Shown: positions 1 to 8,924, counted from the first letter of the stretch. The stretch is DNA of 64,000 bases from Pantoea sp. (GCF_028283705.1 NZ_JAPWKD010000011.1:434001-498000), one strand, 5' to 3'. The notes: a model not told the origin generated them from the sequence alone. A program made the numbers and translations.

Positions 1-867
1 GATCACGCCATCCAGCTGGTGGTTTGCGGCATGCCAGAAGCGCTGCGGATGGAAGGGGCGGCGTGCGCGATAGACAAAACTGCGGATGCCATATTCTTCG
101 GTTTCGGGCTGATGTTCGCCGCGTAATTCCTGCAACCAGCCGGGGGCCTGAGAAGCGGCATCAAAATCAAAGCGGCCGGTTTCCAGCACTTCACTCAGTG
201 ACACCTGACCAAACCGGGAAAACACAATGTGCGCGCGAGGGTTGAGGGATTGCAGCATGGCAAACAGCGTTTGCTGATCGTCCGCGTCGATTAAATCGGT
301 TTTATTCACCACCAGCACATCACAAAACTCGATCTGATCGACCAGCAAATCGACGACCGAGCGTTCATCAGCCTCACCCAGTGATTCGCCTCGTGCCTGC
401 AACGAATCGGTTGAGCGGTAGTCGCGCAGAAAATTAAAGCCATCCACCACGGTGACCATGGTATCGAGCCGGGCAAACCGTGACAGGCTCTGGCCGTCTT
501 CATCCTCAAAAGTGAAGGTTTCTGCCACCGGCAGCGGCTCGGAAATACCGGTGGATTCAATCACCAGTTGGTCAAAACGACCTTCCTGGGCCAGACGTTT
601 CACTTCCAGCAGCAAATCTTCACGCAGCGTGCAGCAAATGCAGCCATTACTCATTTCCACCAGCTTCTCATCGGTGCGCGACAGCTCTGCACCACCGTCA
701 CGTATCAGCGCTGCATCAATGTTCACCTCTGACATATCATTGACGATCACCGCGACGCGGCGGCCTTCCCGGTTGTTAAGAATATGGTTGAGTAGCGTAG
801 TTTTGCCCGCGCCAAGAAAACCAGAAAGAACGGTAACGGGGAGGCGTGAGTCTGAATCGAACGGCAT
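1..867 (-). CDS. CobW/COG0523-family GTPase (ZagA/YciC-like), partial at window edge
   Basis: The reading frame runs off the left edge, so the C terminus is missing (about 289 codons present). The N terminus has a P-loop GFLGAGKTT, then the CICC metal-binding motif of the COG0523 family after 'VEMSNG', a G3-like 'ESTGISEP' and NKTDL for guanine recognition. Family members are GTP-dependent metallochaperones; the subgroup with an 'RRPFHPxRF' stretch, seen near the visible end, is the Zur-regulated zinc-sparing type (YciC/ZagA/ZigA). The ATG at 867 is chosen because AGAGGAA lies 5 nt upstream; another ATG at 872 is out of frame and too close. A Zur-like palindrome sits about 22 bp upstream, so induction by zinc starvation is likely. 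Metal identity is inferred. Confidence 0.9.
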   Translation of the reverse strand, partial: MPFDSDSRLPVTVLSGFLGAGKTTLLNHILNNREGRRVAVIVNDMSEVNIDAALIRDGGAELSRTDEKLVEMSNGCICCTLREDLLLEVKRLAQEGRFDQLVIESTGISEPLPVAETFTFEDEDGQSLSRFARLDTMVTVVDGFNFLRDYRSTDSLQARGESLGEADERSVVDLLVDQIEFCDVLVVNKTDLIDADDQQTLFAMLQSLNPRAHIVFSRFGQVSLSEVLETGRFDFDAASQAPGWLQELRGEHQPETEEYGIRSFVYRARRPFHPQRFWHAANHQLDGVI

Positions 868-889
868 AGCATTTCCTCTGAATCATAAA

Positions 890-911
890 TTGTTATGTTA
901 TAACATAACAA
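890..911. promoter_or_regulatory. Zur-like operator palindrome
   Basis: A perfect 22-bp inverted repeat with half-site TTGTTATGTTA followed by its exact complement. It contains the pattern GTTAT-N3-ATAAC twice, in overlapping register, which resembles gammaproteobacterial Zur boxes. It lies directly upstream of the CobW-type GTPase, a family often under Zur control. Binding is inferred. Confidence 0.65.
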
Positions 912-997
912 TAATAACACAGAAATGACAAGGGAGATTATTCAGGTGGACCAAAGGGAAGGGCGAGACGCCGGGAAACGACCCGGCGATGACGGGT

Positions 998-1633
998 TTA
1001 GAGCAAACCCCAGTAGGCACCAAATTCCGGCAGGATATGACCCTGTAAAGCCACCAGCGCACTGTCGTAATCATTGTTGCGCAGGGCGGTCACAATGGTG
1101 ACGTGCTGATTCCAGGAGCGATGCATATGCTCGTCATTGCTGCCGAGATAGTTACGGATGGTCGCCATGCGCGATGAAATCAGCGTGTAGGCCTGCTCCA
1201 GATAAGGGTTCTGGCACCAGGTAAACAGCGCCTGGTGGAACAGGTTATCAAGCCGGATATATTCCACAGTGGAGCCGTTGTTAATGCAGAATTCCATGTT
1301 ATCGAGAATCGCCGAAATCTCCTGCACCAGTTGCTTCGGATTTTTTTTCAGCGCCAGCTCCATCGCCTTCGATTCGACATAAAAGCGAAACTCCAGCAGA
1401 TCCTTAAATTCCAGATCGTTGAGGCTAAACACAAAGGTGCCGCTCTTCGGTTTAATCTGCACCAGACCTTCGCTCTGCAAACGTCGTAAGGCATCACGGA
1501 CCGGGGCTTTGCTTGCCGCTAAGCGGGTGGCGAGGGCCGATTCTGAAAGCTTACCGCCCATTGGCAGCGAGCCATTAACGATCATGTCCTTGATTCGTTT
1601 GTACACCACATCTTTCAGAAGATCCTGCGCCAT
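998..1633 (-). CDS. GntR-family transcriptional regulator, FadR/FCD subfamily
   Basis: This 211-residue regulator has an N-terminal winged helix (about residues 8-72), with 'GGKLSESALATRLAASKAPVRDALRRL' recognition-helix character (the final PVRDALRRL is typical of the family) and the wing 'GLVQIKPKSGTFV'. The C-terminal part is an all-helical FCD ligand domain with the D..FH and later His positions that hold a metal in this subfamily. FCD regulators usually respond to organic acids or sugar acids. No enzyme gene is co-transcribed; the divergent or downstream target is unclear. A half-palindrome TGGTATAC-like site 34-46 bp upstream of the start may serve autoregulation. The ligand cannot be read from sequence. 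Confidence 0.9.
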   Translation of the reverse strand: MAQDLLKDVVYKRIKDMIVNGSLPMGGKLSESALATRLAASKAPVRDALRRLQSEGLVQIKPKSGTFVFSLNDLEFKDLLEFRFYVESKAMELALKKNPKQLVQEISAILDNMEFCINNGSTVEYIRLDNLFHQALFTWCQNPYLEQAYTLISSRMATIRNYLGSNDEHMHRSWNQHVTIVTALRNNDYDSALVALQGHILPEFGAYWGLL

Positions 1634-1667
1634 AGTTTTACTGTCTGCTCCACCACTAATCGGAGCA

Positions 1668-1679
1668 GTATGTATACCA
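1668..1679. promoter_or_regulatory. Possible GntR autoregulatory site
   Basis: On the minus strand the sequence reads TGGTATACATAC, matching 8 of 10 positions of the TGGTATACCA palindrome used by several FCD-type GntR regulators (UxuR/ExuR type). It lies upstream of the GntR gene start at 1633. One weak site only, so the call is tentative. Confidence 0.3.
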
Positions 1680-1728
1680 GAAATGAAGCCATTCGGACAT
1701 GAGGTAAATCCCGCTCTGCACAGCCCGA

Positions 1729-2526
1729 TTAACGCTTAACCATCTGTCCGCCATCCGCATTATGCCGTCGTCCGGCGGCCGCTAACTCAGGACCATAATT
1801 TGCCACCAGCACCGAGAACGTTTCCTGCGCTTTGATGCGATACAGTTCCTCTGAGGGGTGAATACAGTCTGGCGATAGCAGCGATTGCCAGTCTTTCATC
1901 TGCAAAATACGTTGATATTGCCTGACCAGCGGCACCGATTCCGCGCGTGCCACCGCATCAAGTTTGCTGACATAAGGCGCGATATGCCATTTCTCTCCGC
2001 CGCCGCAAATCGGATGGGGCTCCTGAAGAATCACTTCTTTTCCTGCTGCGCGGGCAATATTCACTAATTGCGTCATTACCGTAGTGTATTTATCCGGGCT
2101 AACACGATAATCCGGCTCAATATCCCGAAAATGAAAATGACGTGCATCGTTAGTCGCGAAATTTAGCAAAATGATCCGGGCAGGCGATTTTTCCATCTCC
2201 TCACGCCAGCTTTTATTGTTTTTATAGAAATACTTTCCATTTAACAGGTCCATCGCTTGCGATGACGAAGCACCTTTATTGACCACAGAAATACCATCGC
2301 CGTATTTTTCTTTGAGGAATTGGTTGATCAGGCCTATTTCATTATTTTTTATGAAAACAGGATGGACTTTGCCATTTTCCCGGACTGCCATCGCTCCCTG
2401 GGTGCTGGAACCACCGTAAGCTTCAATAATAAAATTATTATTGGTAGTGCCAGTGGCAGAAATCGCTGGGGTGAGTGCTGTACTTAACGAGAAAAACATT
2501 CCGATGTGAAACGAGTATGGCTTCAT
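1729..2526 (-). CDS. Secreted SGNH/GDSL-family hydrolase
   Basis: About 265 residues. An N-terminal hydrophobic segment (SFHIGMFFSLSTALTPAISA) looks like a Sec signal peptide, so the enzyme should act in the periplasm or outside. SGNH blocks are visible: GGSSTQG (block I, nucleophile Ser), the Gly of 'NKGASSSQ' (block II), 'ATND' (block III Asn) and 'DCIHPS' (block V, catalytic Asp-x-x-His). Family members remove acyl or acetyl groups from carbohydrates or lipids. The ATG at 2526 is preferred over an upstream in-frame GTG at 2547 because the signal peptide starts properly there and an AAAGG lies upstream. It is divergent from an acyltransferase gene across an AT-rich gap, which suggests an acylation/deacylation pair. 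Substrate unknown. Confidence 0.8.
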   Translation of the reverse strand: MKPYSFHIGMFFSLSTALTPAISATGTTNNNFIIEAYGGSSTQGAMAVRENGKVHPVFIKNNEIGLINQFLKEKYGDGISVVNKGASSSQAMDLLNGKYFYKNNKSWREEMEKSPARIILLNFATNDARHFHFRDIEPDYRVSPDKYTTVMTQLVNIARAAGKEVILQEPHPICGGGEKWHIAPYVSKLDAVARAESVPLVRQYQRILQMKDWQSLLSPDCIHPSEELYRIKAQETFSVLVANYGPELAAAGRRHNADGGQMVKR

Positions 2527-3076
2527 GACGGATGCGCCTTTAGTCACGGGAGATGAAAGAATCTAAGATTGTGAGTATATATGCCATATGACAGCAGCTA
2601 AAGTGCCATCAGAGCAATCCTAAAGAAATAAAAAATAAAACGAACTGGGGTGCAATCAATGTAAAGTGTTTATATTGTTTTAAATCAGCATGTTGATTAC
2701 TTTTTTCTGTTGCATTGTAAGGTGGCTTTATTTTTCTTTTGATTAAAGAATCATTATATTAACTTTATATTTTCATTGCGAAATATCTATAAATGAAGTG
2801 ATCGTTAAAGGATGGGTAAAATAGCGTCATGTCCGATAAATCATTCGCTTAATGAGTTAATTCCCATCCCGGCAGGTGCCAGAAAATATCAGGGTGTCTC
2901 ATTTTATCTGATGTGTTTGTTTTCCTCTGCATTAACGATCTTACATGATTTTAATTATATGCAATAGCGATTTTCTTAAACTGTGTAAACGAACTGTCAA
3001 TGAGAGAGTGAAATGTTAGCATTATTTTGAGTGAGGTCATTTCCCCTTTAAATAATTCATTACTGAAGGTGCGAAC
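2527..3076. other. AT-rich intergenic region between SGNH hydrolase and acyltransferase
   Basis: About 550 bp with no convincing gene. It is markedly more AT-rich than its surroundings, with runs such as TTATATTAACTTTATATTTTC near 2755-2775. It must hold the two divergent promoters. The composition fits H-NS-type silencing of acquired DNA, but no specific protein site was recognised. Confidence 0.6.
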
Positions 3077-4204
3077 GTGAATACACAATCATTTCTCTCT
3101 GGCCGAAATATCGGTCTCGACCTGCTGCGCGCAGGATTAATTCTGGAAGGTGTGCTTTTACATGCTTCAAGAAGTCTGCCTGGTGAAAATGGCTGGTATT
3201 ATGTCGCGCAGCGCGATCCATCCGAGTTATTTACTGCTTTTCTGAGCATGTTTCATACATTCAGAATGGAAGTGTTTTTCTTTCTTTCGGGAATGTTTGC
3301 AGCATTAATTGTATTACGTAAAGGGCAAAAGATTTTCCTTGAGAATCGCCGCAAACGGGTACTTACGCCACTGATCACGGCCTGGTTGCTTATTCCCCCG
3401 CTAATGTATGTGATTGCCGGACAAATGAAAGGCACGCCCTTATCCCTGACGGGCTGGTTACACAGTTATTTATGGATGCATCACCTGTGGTTTCTGGTTT
3501 CACTGTCGGTCATGTCAATGGTGATTCCGGGGCGCTTTTATCAACTCGCCTCGCGGCAATTGGGCAAATTATCGCTGCCAATGCTGCTGGCGACCCTGAT
3601 CCTGTTGGCCAATGCCTGTTTTTTTCTCAAGTTTCTGGTTAAAGGGCAGGGCGAGTTTATTGAATTGATCCCGGTTACCGCGCGTTTTCTGGTTTATTAC
3701 GCCGCTGGCTATGCGCTGTATGTCAACAGAGAGAAAATTGTGGCATATGCGGATTGCTGGCTGCTCAATAAGTGGTTGATCGCGGCTATCGCGCTGGCTA
3801 CCTGGCTGGGATTCTATGTGGTTGCGCATCAGCATATTGCCAGCGCTGTGAAGTATCTTCCGGTGCTGATGGGCAGTGTGTTGTCGGTTGTGCTTTCTTA
3901 CTGGCTGGTGTTTACCTTCGAGCGTTTGCCGCTGAAAGAAAACCGCTTACTGACAGGGGTAGTGGATTCCGCTCTGGTCATCTATTTGTTGCATTATCCG
4001 GTGGTGATTACCTTCTCGTGGTTGATGGATATCTGGCTGCCGTCCAACCTGTCGATCATCTATGTGCTGATTAACTGCGCCACCGGGATTGCGGTGAGTA
4101 CCCTGTGTTATTGGCTGATAAAACGTTCACGCTTTACCTCAATGTTATTTGGGCTGAAACCGAAGGCTAAGAAAGTCGTGATGCCAGCTGAGGTCAGTTT
4201 GTAG
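3077..4204 (+). CDS. Membrane acyltransferase, family 3 (OpgC/MdoC-like)
   Basis: A 375-residue polytopic protein with about ten hydrophobic segments. The N-terminal motif 'GLDLLRAGLILEGVLLHASR' holds the Arg and His spacing of acyltransferase-3 enzymes, and 'FRMEVFFFLSGMFAALIV' plus 'RRKRVLTPLI' and 'HHLWFLVSLSVMS' match the layout of OpgC, which puts succinyl groups on periplasmic glucans. The family transfers acyl groups across the inner membrane to sugars. The start is GTG at 3077, supported by GAAGGTG 6-7 nt upstream. It is divergent from the secreted SGNH hydrolase. OpgC normally sits near opgGH; none are here, so this is probably a paralogue acting on another glycan. Confidence 0.85.
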   Translation: MNTQSFLSGRNIGLDLLRAGLILEGVLLHASRSLPGENGWYYVAQRDPSELFTAFLSMFHTFRMEVFFFLSGMFAALIVLRKGQKIFLENRRKRVLTPLITAWLLIPPLMYVIAGQMKGTPLSLTGWLHSYLWMHHLWFLVSLSVMSMVIPGRFYQLASRQLGKLSLPMLLATLILLANACFFLKFLVKGQGEFIELIPVTARFLVYYAAGYALYVNREKIVAYADCWLLNKWLIAAIALATWLGFYVVAHQHIASAVKYLPVLMGSVLSVVLSYWLVFTFERLPLKENRLLTGVVDSALVIYLLHYPVVITFSWLMDIWLPSNLSIIYVLINCATGIAVSTLCYWLIKRSRFTSMLFGLKPKAKKVVMPAEVSL

Positions 4205-4210
4205 CGAAAA

Positions 4211-4243
4211 TGCCAGCCTGCGGCGCTCAGGGGCAGGCTGGCA
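4211..4243. terminator. Bidirectional hairpin terminator
   Basis: A perfect 11-bp stem, TGCCAGCCTGC with GCAGGCTGGCA, and an 11-nt loop. It sits between the convergent ends of the acyltransferase and the sugar kinase and can serve both. The flanking T tracts are weak. Confidence 0.7.
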
Positions 4244-4246
4244 CAG

Positions 4247-5179
4247 TTAACGTGTTGCGTGGAGAAACGTATCCACCTGAGCGCGGCCTGGGATGGGTGC
4301 TACAGCACCATAGCCAGTGGTGGTCAGTGCGGCAGCGGCGTTGGCGTACTGTAAGGCTTGTTGTGGGGCATCTCCTGCCAGTAAGCGAGTGAGAAAAGCC
4401 CCGGAGAAGCAGTCCCCGGCACCGGTAGCATCGACGGTTGCTACTTTATGGCCTGCCGCGACTACCCGCTCAGTGGTGCTGGCGTACATCGCACCTTCGC
4501 TACCCATTTTCAGTACCACCTGTTTGACGCCGAGATGCAGATAGAAATCGGCGATGGCATCGGCATCCTGTAATCCGGTCAGCAAACGTGCCTCATCGAG
4601 GCTTGGCAGGCAAATATCCACCTGGCGTGCGACTTCGTGGATCACTGCACGCGCTCGTGCCAGCGGCCATAACTTCAGGCGTAGATTGGTATCAAATGAG
4701 GTGAGGGTGTGATGTTTGCGCGCCAGTTCCAGTGCGGCAAAAACGCTGTCACAGGCGCTGTCGCTGATTGCCAGGGTAATCGCAGAAGTATGCAGCAGAC
4801 GCGCTGCTGCGATGGCAGTTTCCGGCAGATCCTGGGGGCGCAGGTGTGCAGCGGCGGAGCCTTTACGGTAGAAGGTAAAATGGTGACCACGTTCATCGTG
4901 ACTAATAAAGTAGATACCGGTAGGGGCCTCGGGATGGCGCCGCACCCAGTCGCAGCGCACGTTTTCCTGCTGCCACAATGCGACAAACTTATCACCAAAG
5001 ACATCGTTGCCGAGCTGCGTAAACATTGCCACCTTCGCTCCCTGACGCGCGGCGCTGACGGCAAAGTTTGAGGTATCACCGCCATATCCGCTCAGATAAC
5101 TGACCGGCTGTTGTGCCCCGGGTAGCTGGCTGAATTCGTAGAGCGGTTCACCGAAGGAGAGAATATCCAGATCTTTCAT
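4247..5179 (-). CDS. PfkB-family sugar kinase (2-dehydro-3-deoxygluconokinase type)
   Basis: About 310 residues. The start ATG at 5179 begins 'MKDLDILSFGEPLYEF', typical of KdgK-type kinases, and has AGGA 8 nt upstream; an open frame extends 28 codons further but lacks these features. 'GGDTSNFAVSAARQGA' is the substrate-binding motif near the N terminus, and 'VDATGAGDCFSGAFL' near residue 250 is the PfkB signature with the catalytic Asp and anion hole. It would phosphorylate 2-keto-3-deoxy-gluconate or a similar sugar acid with ATP. It is last in an apparent operon with an RraA-like aldolase, a 2-hydroxyacid dehydrogenase and an MFS importer, so it likely feeds their product into central metabolism. 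Exact substrate inferred only. Confidence 0.88.
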   Translation of the reverse strand: MKDLDILSFGEPLYEFSQLPGAQQPVSYLSGYGGDTSNFAVSAARQGAKVAMFTQLGNDVFGDKFVALWQQENVRCDWVRRHPEAPTGIYFISHDERGHHFTFYRKGSAAAHLRPQDLPETAIAAARLLHTSAITLAISDSACDSVFAALELARKHHTLTSFDTNLRLKLWPLARARAVIHEVARQVDICLPSLDEARLLTGLQDADAIADFYLHLGVKQVVLKMGSEGAMYASTTERVVAAGHKVATVDATGAGDCFSGAFLTRLLAGDAPQQALQYANAAAALTTTGYGAVAPIPGRAQVDTFLHATR

Positions 5180-5231
5180 TTTAAAGGTCCTGTCAGGCGG
5201 CCACGGCGGGGTGCCGCAGCCGCTTACACGG

Positions 5232-5888
5232 TTAAATGCGGCCGTATTTGGCCAGCCCTTCACGCAGCGATCCTGACTGGATAATCAGTTTGGCCTGTTC
5301 AAGCTCGCGCTGGTCGATGGATTTGGACAGTTCCAACACTGCTGCAACCTGGGCCTGCGGCACACACACCACGCCATCGACATCACCGACAATCAAATCA
5401 CCCGGGTGAATCGTCACCTCACCCAGGGTTAAGGTGACGTTGGCGTCCAGAGTTTTGAAGCGACCCAGCGTGGTGCCAGGGGTCACGGTTTTGGCAAACA
5501 CCGGGAAATCGTAATCACGGCGGATCTCGGTTAAGTCGCGCACGCCACCCATCAACACTGCGCCTTCATGTTTATTCGCCACCGCGCCCGCGGTCATCAG
5601 GCCACCCCAGACGGCGACGTTCTCCAGTGCCGGGCTGCCGCCAATCACAATCACGGAACCGGCTTCTGACTCATCAATCGCATCCAGCGCGTGCTGAGGC
5701 GGTAATTTTTCATCGGTAACATCTTCAAGGATGGTCACCGCCGGGCCGACAATTTTTTTGTCGTTGATACGGTTCTTCACCTCAAACGGCAGGAACATGG
5801 TTTTACCCACAATCTGGTCGCAGGCATCCGCAATCGAAGCGGTGGAAAAAATCGCACGGTAACCTTCAATAATCTCTTGGCTGTACAT
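5232..5888 (-). CDS. RraA-family aldolase/decarboxylase (HMG/CHA aldolase-like)
   Basis: A 218-residue RraA-fold protein. The motifs 'GGVRDLTEI' (the Arg-Asp pair that holds the metal and substrate) and 'PGDLIVGDVDGVVCVP' are those of 4-hydroxy-4-methyl-2-oxoglutarate/4-carboxy-4-hydroxy-2-oxoadipate aldolases and oxaloacetate decarboxylases; they also occur in the RNase E inhibitor RraA, which is shorter. Placed between a hydroxyacid dehydrogenase and a PfkB kinase, it probably cleaves or decarboxylates a 2-keto acid intermediate. It overlaps neither neighbour (28 bp and 52 bp gaps). Regulation of RNase E is unlikely in this context. Confidence 0.85.
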   Translation of the reverse strand: MYSQEIIEGYRAIFSTASIADACDQIVGKTMFLPFEVKNRINDKKIVGPAVTILEDVTDEKLPPQHALDAIDESEAGSVIVIGGSPALENVAVWGGLMTAGAVANKHEGAVLMGGVRDLTEIRRDYDFPVFAKTVTPGTTLGRFKTLDANVTLTLGEVTIHPGDLIVGDVDGVVCVPQAQVAAVLELSKSIDQRELEQAKLIIQSGSLREGLAKYGRI

Positions 5889-5916
5889 CTTCTCTTCCTC
5901 TTGGCAGGGCGGGTGC

Positions 5917-6876
5917 TTATCGATTCACCCAATTCAGGGGTTTGTTGCCTTCAAAGACACGCAGCACTTCCTGCGCGGCTTTGCGTTGTAGTTCAATCAC
6001 TGATTCCTCAGTGAACCAGGCGGTATGGTCGGTACAAATCACCTCAGGTAAGGTCAGAAGCGGATGGTCGGCACGGATCGGTTCCTGCTCAAACACATCG
6101 AGCCCGGCAGCAAACAGCTGACGTTTTTGCAGCGCCTGGAACAGGGCGGTTTCATCGATAAGGCCGCCGCGTGAGGTGTTTACCAGCACGCAGGTGGGTT
6201 TCATCATCGCCAGTTGTTGCGCGCCGATCAGATGGCGGGTTTTCTCTGACAATGGGACATGCAGGGAGATGAAGTCGGCTTCACGGCACAATGTTTCCAG
6301 CGAGACGCTGACCACCCCGGCATCTTCAGCGGCCTGCGTATCCAGCAGCGGATCGCACACCAGCAGCGAACGGAAACCGATGCCGCGAGCTTTAACCGCA
6401 AGGCAGCGGGCGATACGGCCAAAGCCCACCACGCCCAGCACTTTGCCGCTCATGCGGAACATGGGTTCAGCCTGGCCGATGTTCCACTGGCCCTGATGAA
6501 CCTGCTGATTGCGCGAGGTAATACGCCGTGTGGCGGCCAGCAGCAAGGCCAGCGCGTGTTCGGCGACGTCTTCTGATCCGTAATCCGGCACGTTGGCGAC
6601 ATAAATCCCTTTTTCTTTCGCCGCGACGAGATCGACGTTATCCACTCCAACGCCGTAGCGCACCACTGCCTGGCATTTATCGAGAACGGCGATCATGCCG
6701 CTGTCGAGGCGTGCTTCACGCAGCATCACGGCATCGGCATCCCGCAACTGTTCCAGCAGCGCATCCCGCGCGGTATTGGCAGGGATCACCACAAACTGCG
6801 GATGAAAGGCGGCGAGAATGGCTTCTTCTTCACGGTAATGCACGTAACCCGGCTCGAGAACCACAATCTTTTTCAT
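5917..6876 (-). CDS. D-2-hydroxyacid dehydrogenase (C-terminal-binding-protein/SerA-like)
   Basis: A 319-residue NAD-dependent dehydrogenase. The Rossmann motif 'GVVGFGRIARCLA' is at about residue 147; the catalytic triad appears as Arg in 'VNTSRGGLIDE', Glu in 'FEQEP' and His in 'CTDHTAW'. 'VRYGVGVDNVDL' is the usual substrate-side loop. It should interconvert a D-2-hydroxy acid and a 2-keto acid in the cytoplasm. A copy of the CTRACATGTYAG palindrome lies 15-28 bp upstream of its start, between it and the MFS gene, so it may have its own regulated promoter within the operon. Confidence 0.9.
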   Translation of the reverse strand: MKKIVVLEPGYVHYREEEAILAAFHPQFVVIPANTARDALLEQLRDADAVMLREARLDSGMIAVLDKCQAVVRYGVGVDNVDLVAAKEKGIYVANVPDYGSEDVAEHALALLLAATRRITSRNQQVHQGQWNIGQAEPMFRMSGKVLGVVGFGRIARCLAVKARGIGFRSLLVCDPLLDTQAAEDAGVVSVSLETLCREADFISLHVPLSEKTRHLIGAQQLAMMKPTCVLVNTSRGGLIDETALFQALQKRQLFAAGLDVFEQEPIRADHPLLTLPEVICTDHTAWFTEESVIELQRKAAQEVLRVFEGNKPLNWVNR

Positions 6877-6890
6877 GACAACCCTCTTAA

Positions 6891-6904
6891 ACTGACATGT
6901 TAGT
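6891..6904. promoter_or_regulatory. Operator candidate, CTRACATGTYAG palindrome (site 1)
   Basis: ACTGACATGTTAGT is palindromic except at one pair. It lies just upstream of the hydroxyacid dehydrogenase. A degenerate relative (CTGAAATGTTAG) occurs at about 6990-7001. Three better copies flank the divergent promoters at 8499-8922. Confidence 0.55.
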
Positions 6905-7002
6905 TTTGATTGATGTTGACGATTTGTATCCGTATCAGCAATATTAAAGTCTGATATTAGTGATATTCATCACGTTTTATTGATTTAATCTGAAATGTTA
7001 GA

Positions 7003-8343
7003 TTAATGTCCTGGCATCGGAGCAGCACTCGGTTCGCGCTGACGTTGCAGCCATTTGATGATCATCATGGTGCAGATCCCCCCCACCAGCATGACGATGC
7101 TGAGATAGACCATCGGCGCGGTGGCGCTTTGCATTTGATCGCGTACCAGCGGGATAGTGTTTTGCGCGAAGAAACCACCGAGGTTTGCCAGCGAATTAAT
7201 GATGGCGATACCCGCAGCCGCTGAATCACCGGAGAGGAATTTAGTCAGATTCCAGAAGCAGGGTTGGATGGCGAACACCGATAACACCACGCCGCAGATA
7301 AAGGCAAAACTGATGACCGGCTGGCTGGCAAACCACACCGAACCAATCAGGCAGGCGGCAGAGGTAAACATCGGCAGCGCGACATTGATAAACGGGTTAT
7401 TGGTACGTTCCGGTTTTTGCGTCAGCCAGCGCAGCATAATCATCACCATCGCCCAGGGGATCATATTGACGAATCCGTTGGTCATATCGGAAACCCCGAA
7501 GGATTTCACGATGGTAGGCATCCAGTAGCTGATGCCATAAGCGCCGAAGCAGATAAAGCCATACACCAGCGCCAGTGCCAGCACGCGTTTATCGGTCAGC
7601 GACTTGAACAACGTATCGACAGATTTATCCGTTTCCTGACGGCGTTCGTCCTCCAGCCGTTGCGATAACCATTGTTTTTGTTCGGCTGACAGGAACGTGG
7701 CGTGCGCCGGACTAATCGGGAACCAGAACAGCACCGGAACGATGAGCACAATCGCCAGCAGGCCGGTGATCAGGAACAGCCATTGCCAGCCTTCGTAACC
7801 CATAATGCCGTGCATGCTGAGCAGCGCACCGTTGAGCGGGGCACCAATCATATTGGCGAACATGCTGGCGGTGACGAGGAAACCGACGATACGCGGACGG
7901 TATTTAATCGGGAACCACTGCGTTGAGTAATAAATCAGGCCGGGATAGAAACTGGCTTCCGCCAGCCCGAGAACAAAACGCAGGCTGTAGAACATGGTCA
8001 GGCTTTGTGTGAAGGCGAGGGCAATAGTGATGATGCCCCAGGCCGCGAGGCTGAGTGCAAACCAACGTTTGGCACCGACCTTCGACAGGATCAGGTTGCC
8101 TGGTACGCTAAAAACCAGATAACCAATAAAGAACAGCGAGGCACCGAGGCCAAAAGCTGACTCACTCCAGCCGAGGCTGCTGACCATCTGCAATTTGGCG
8201 AAACTGATATTTTGGCGATCGATATAGGCCACCACGTACATCGCCACCATCAGTGGCACCAGCATAGTGATAATTCTGCGGATAGTGATGTGCTCAATGT
8301 CGTTCACGGCATTGCGCGTTTTACTCTCTGTCAAAGTACTCAT
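7003..8343 (-). CDS. MFS transporter, anion:cation symporter (ACS) family
   Basis: A 446-residue protein with twelve predicted membrane helices. The N terminus 'VAMYVVAYIDRQNISFAKLQM' and the loop 'NLILSKVGAKRWF' are typical of ACS transporters that import sugar acids and tartrate-like dicarboxylates with protons. It is the first gene of the sugar-acid operon (then dehydrogenase, RraA-like aldolase, KDG-type kinase) and is divergent from the secreted MRJP-family gene, with a 625-bp regulatory region between. Substrate is inferred to be an aldonate or related hydroxy acid. Confidence 0.9.
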   Translation of the reverse strand: MSTLTESKTRNAVNDIEHITIRRIITMLVPLMVAMYVVAYIDRQNISFAKLQMVSSLGWSESAFGLGASLFFIGYLVFSVPGNLILSKVGAKRWFALSLAAWGIITIALAFTQSLTMFYSLRFVLGLAEASFYPGLIYYSTQWFPIKYRPRIVGFLVTASMFANMIGAPLNGALLSMHGIMGYEGWQWLFLITGLLAIVLIVPVLFWFPISPAHATFLSAEQKQWLSQRLEDERRQETDKSVDTLFKSLTDKRVLALALVYGFICFGAYGISYWMPTIVKSFGVSDMTNGFVNMIPWAMVMIMLRWLTQKPERTNNPFINVALPMFTSAACLIGSVWFASQPVISFAFICGVVLSVFAIQPCFWNLTKFLSGDSAAAGIAIINSLANLGGFFAQNTIPLVRDQMQSATAPMVYLSIVMLVGGICTMMIIKWLQRQREPSAAPMPGH

Positions 8344-8498
8344 GGCTGCTTTCCTGATTCTTATACGATTGAATGACAGCGTGAGAAGCCGCGAAAAGAA
8401 AATGCTCGATCCCTGGTGGGGGGATGCCGAGCGAGGTTGAGGTAATGCCTCGTCAGCTGTTTACGTTAACTTCGCGCTGAATGTCACCGGGTGTTAAA

Positions 8499-8512
8499 TC
8501 TGACATGTCACA
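8499..8512. promoter_or_regulatory. Operator candidate (site 2)
   Basis: TGACATGTCA (8501-8510) is a perfect palindrome within TCTGACATGTCACA. It lies about 160 bp upstream of the MFS start. Confidence 0.55.
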
Positions 8513-8671
8513 AATCTATCAGTCGGCAGGAATAAAGTTAGGTGTATGTTAGTTCTTTGCTAAATCGATCACAAAAAGTGCAGCAGATAGTGATTTAATG
8601 TGATGGCTGTCACGGGTAAGGGGATTTTGAGCACAGTTCTTGCAGCAGGGTTAAAGTAATCAAAATTACAA

Positions 8672-8683
8672 CTAACATGTTAG
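8672..8683. promoter_or_regulatory. Operator candidate (site 3)
   Basis: CTAACATGTTAG, a perfect 12-bp palindrome in an AT-rich stretch in the middle of the divergent region. Confidence 0.6.
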
Positions 8684-8908
8684 ATATTTAAACCATTTAT
8701 ATTCATAGAGATAGTTTTAATCTGATGCTGAGCCTGTGGCGCGAAGCAAGCTACGAAAAGCGCTACAAGAATCCAGAACAGAGGTGACGATCACATATCA
8801 TTCCCGATGATAACCGCCATAACCGCAGATGATGACAGCCATGGATTTTGTGAAGTAACAGGCAAAATCATTAAATCGTCTCTTTATCCGATAAAAGAGG
8901 ATGCTAGA

Positions 8909-8924
8909 TTCTGACATGTCAGAA
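8909..8924. promoter_or_regulatory. Operator candidate (site 4)
   Basis: TTCTGACATGTCAGAA, a perfect 16-bp palindrome 45 bp upstream of the MRJP-family start codon, a position suited to repression. Confidence 0.65.
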
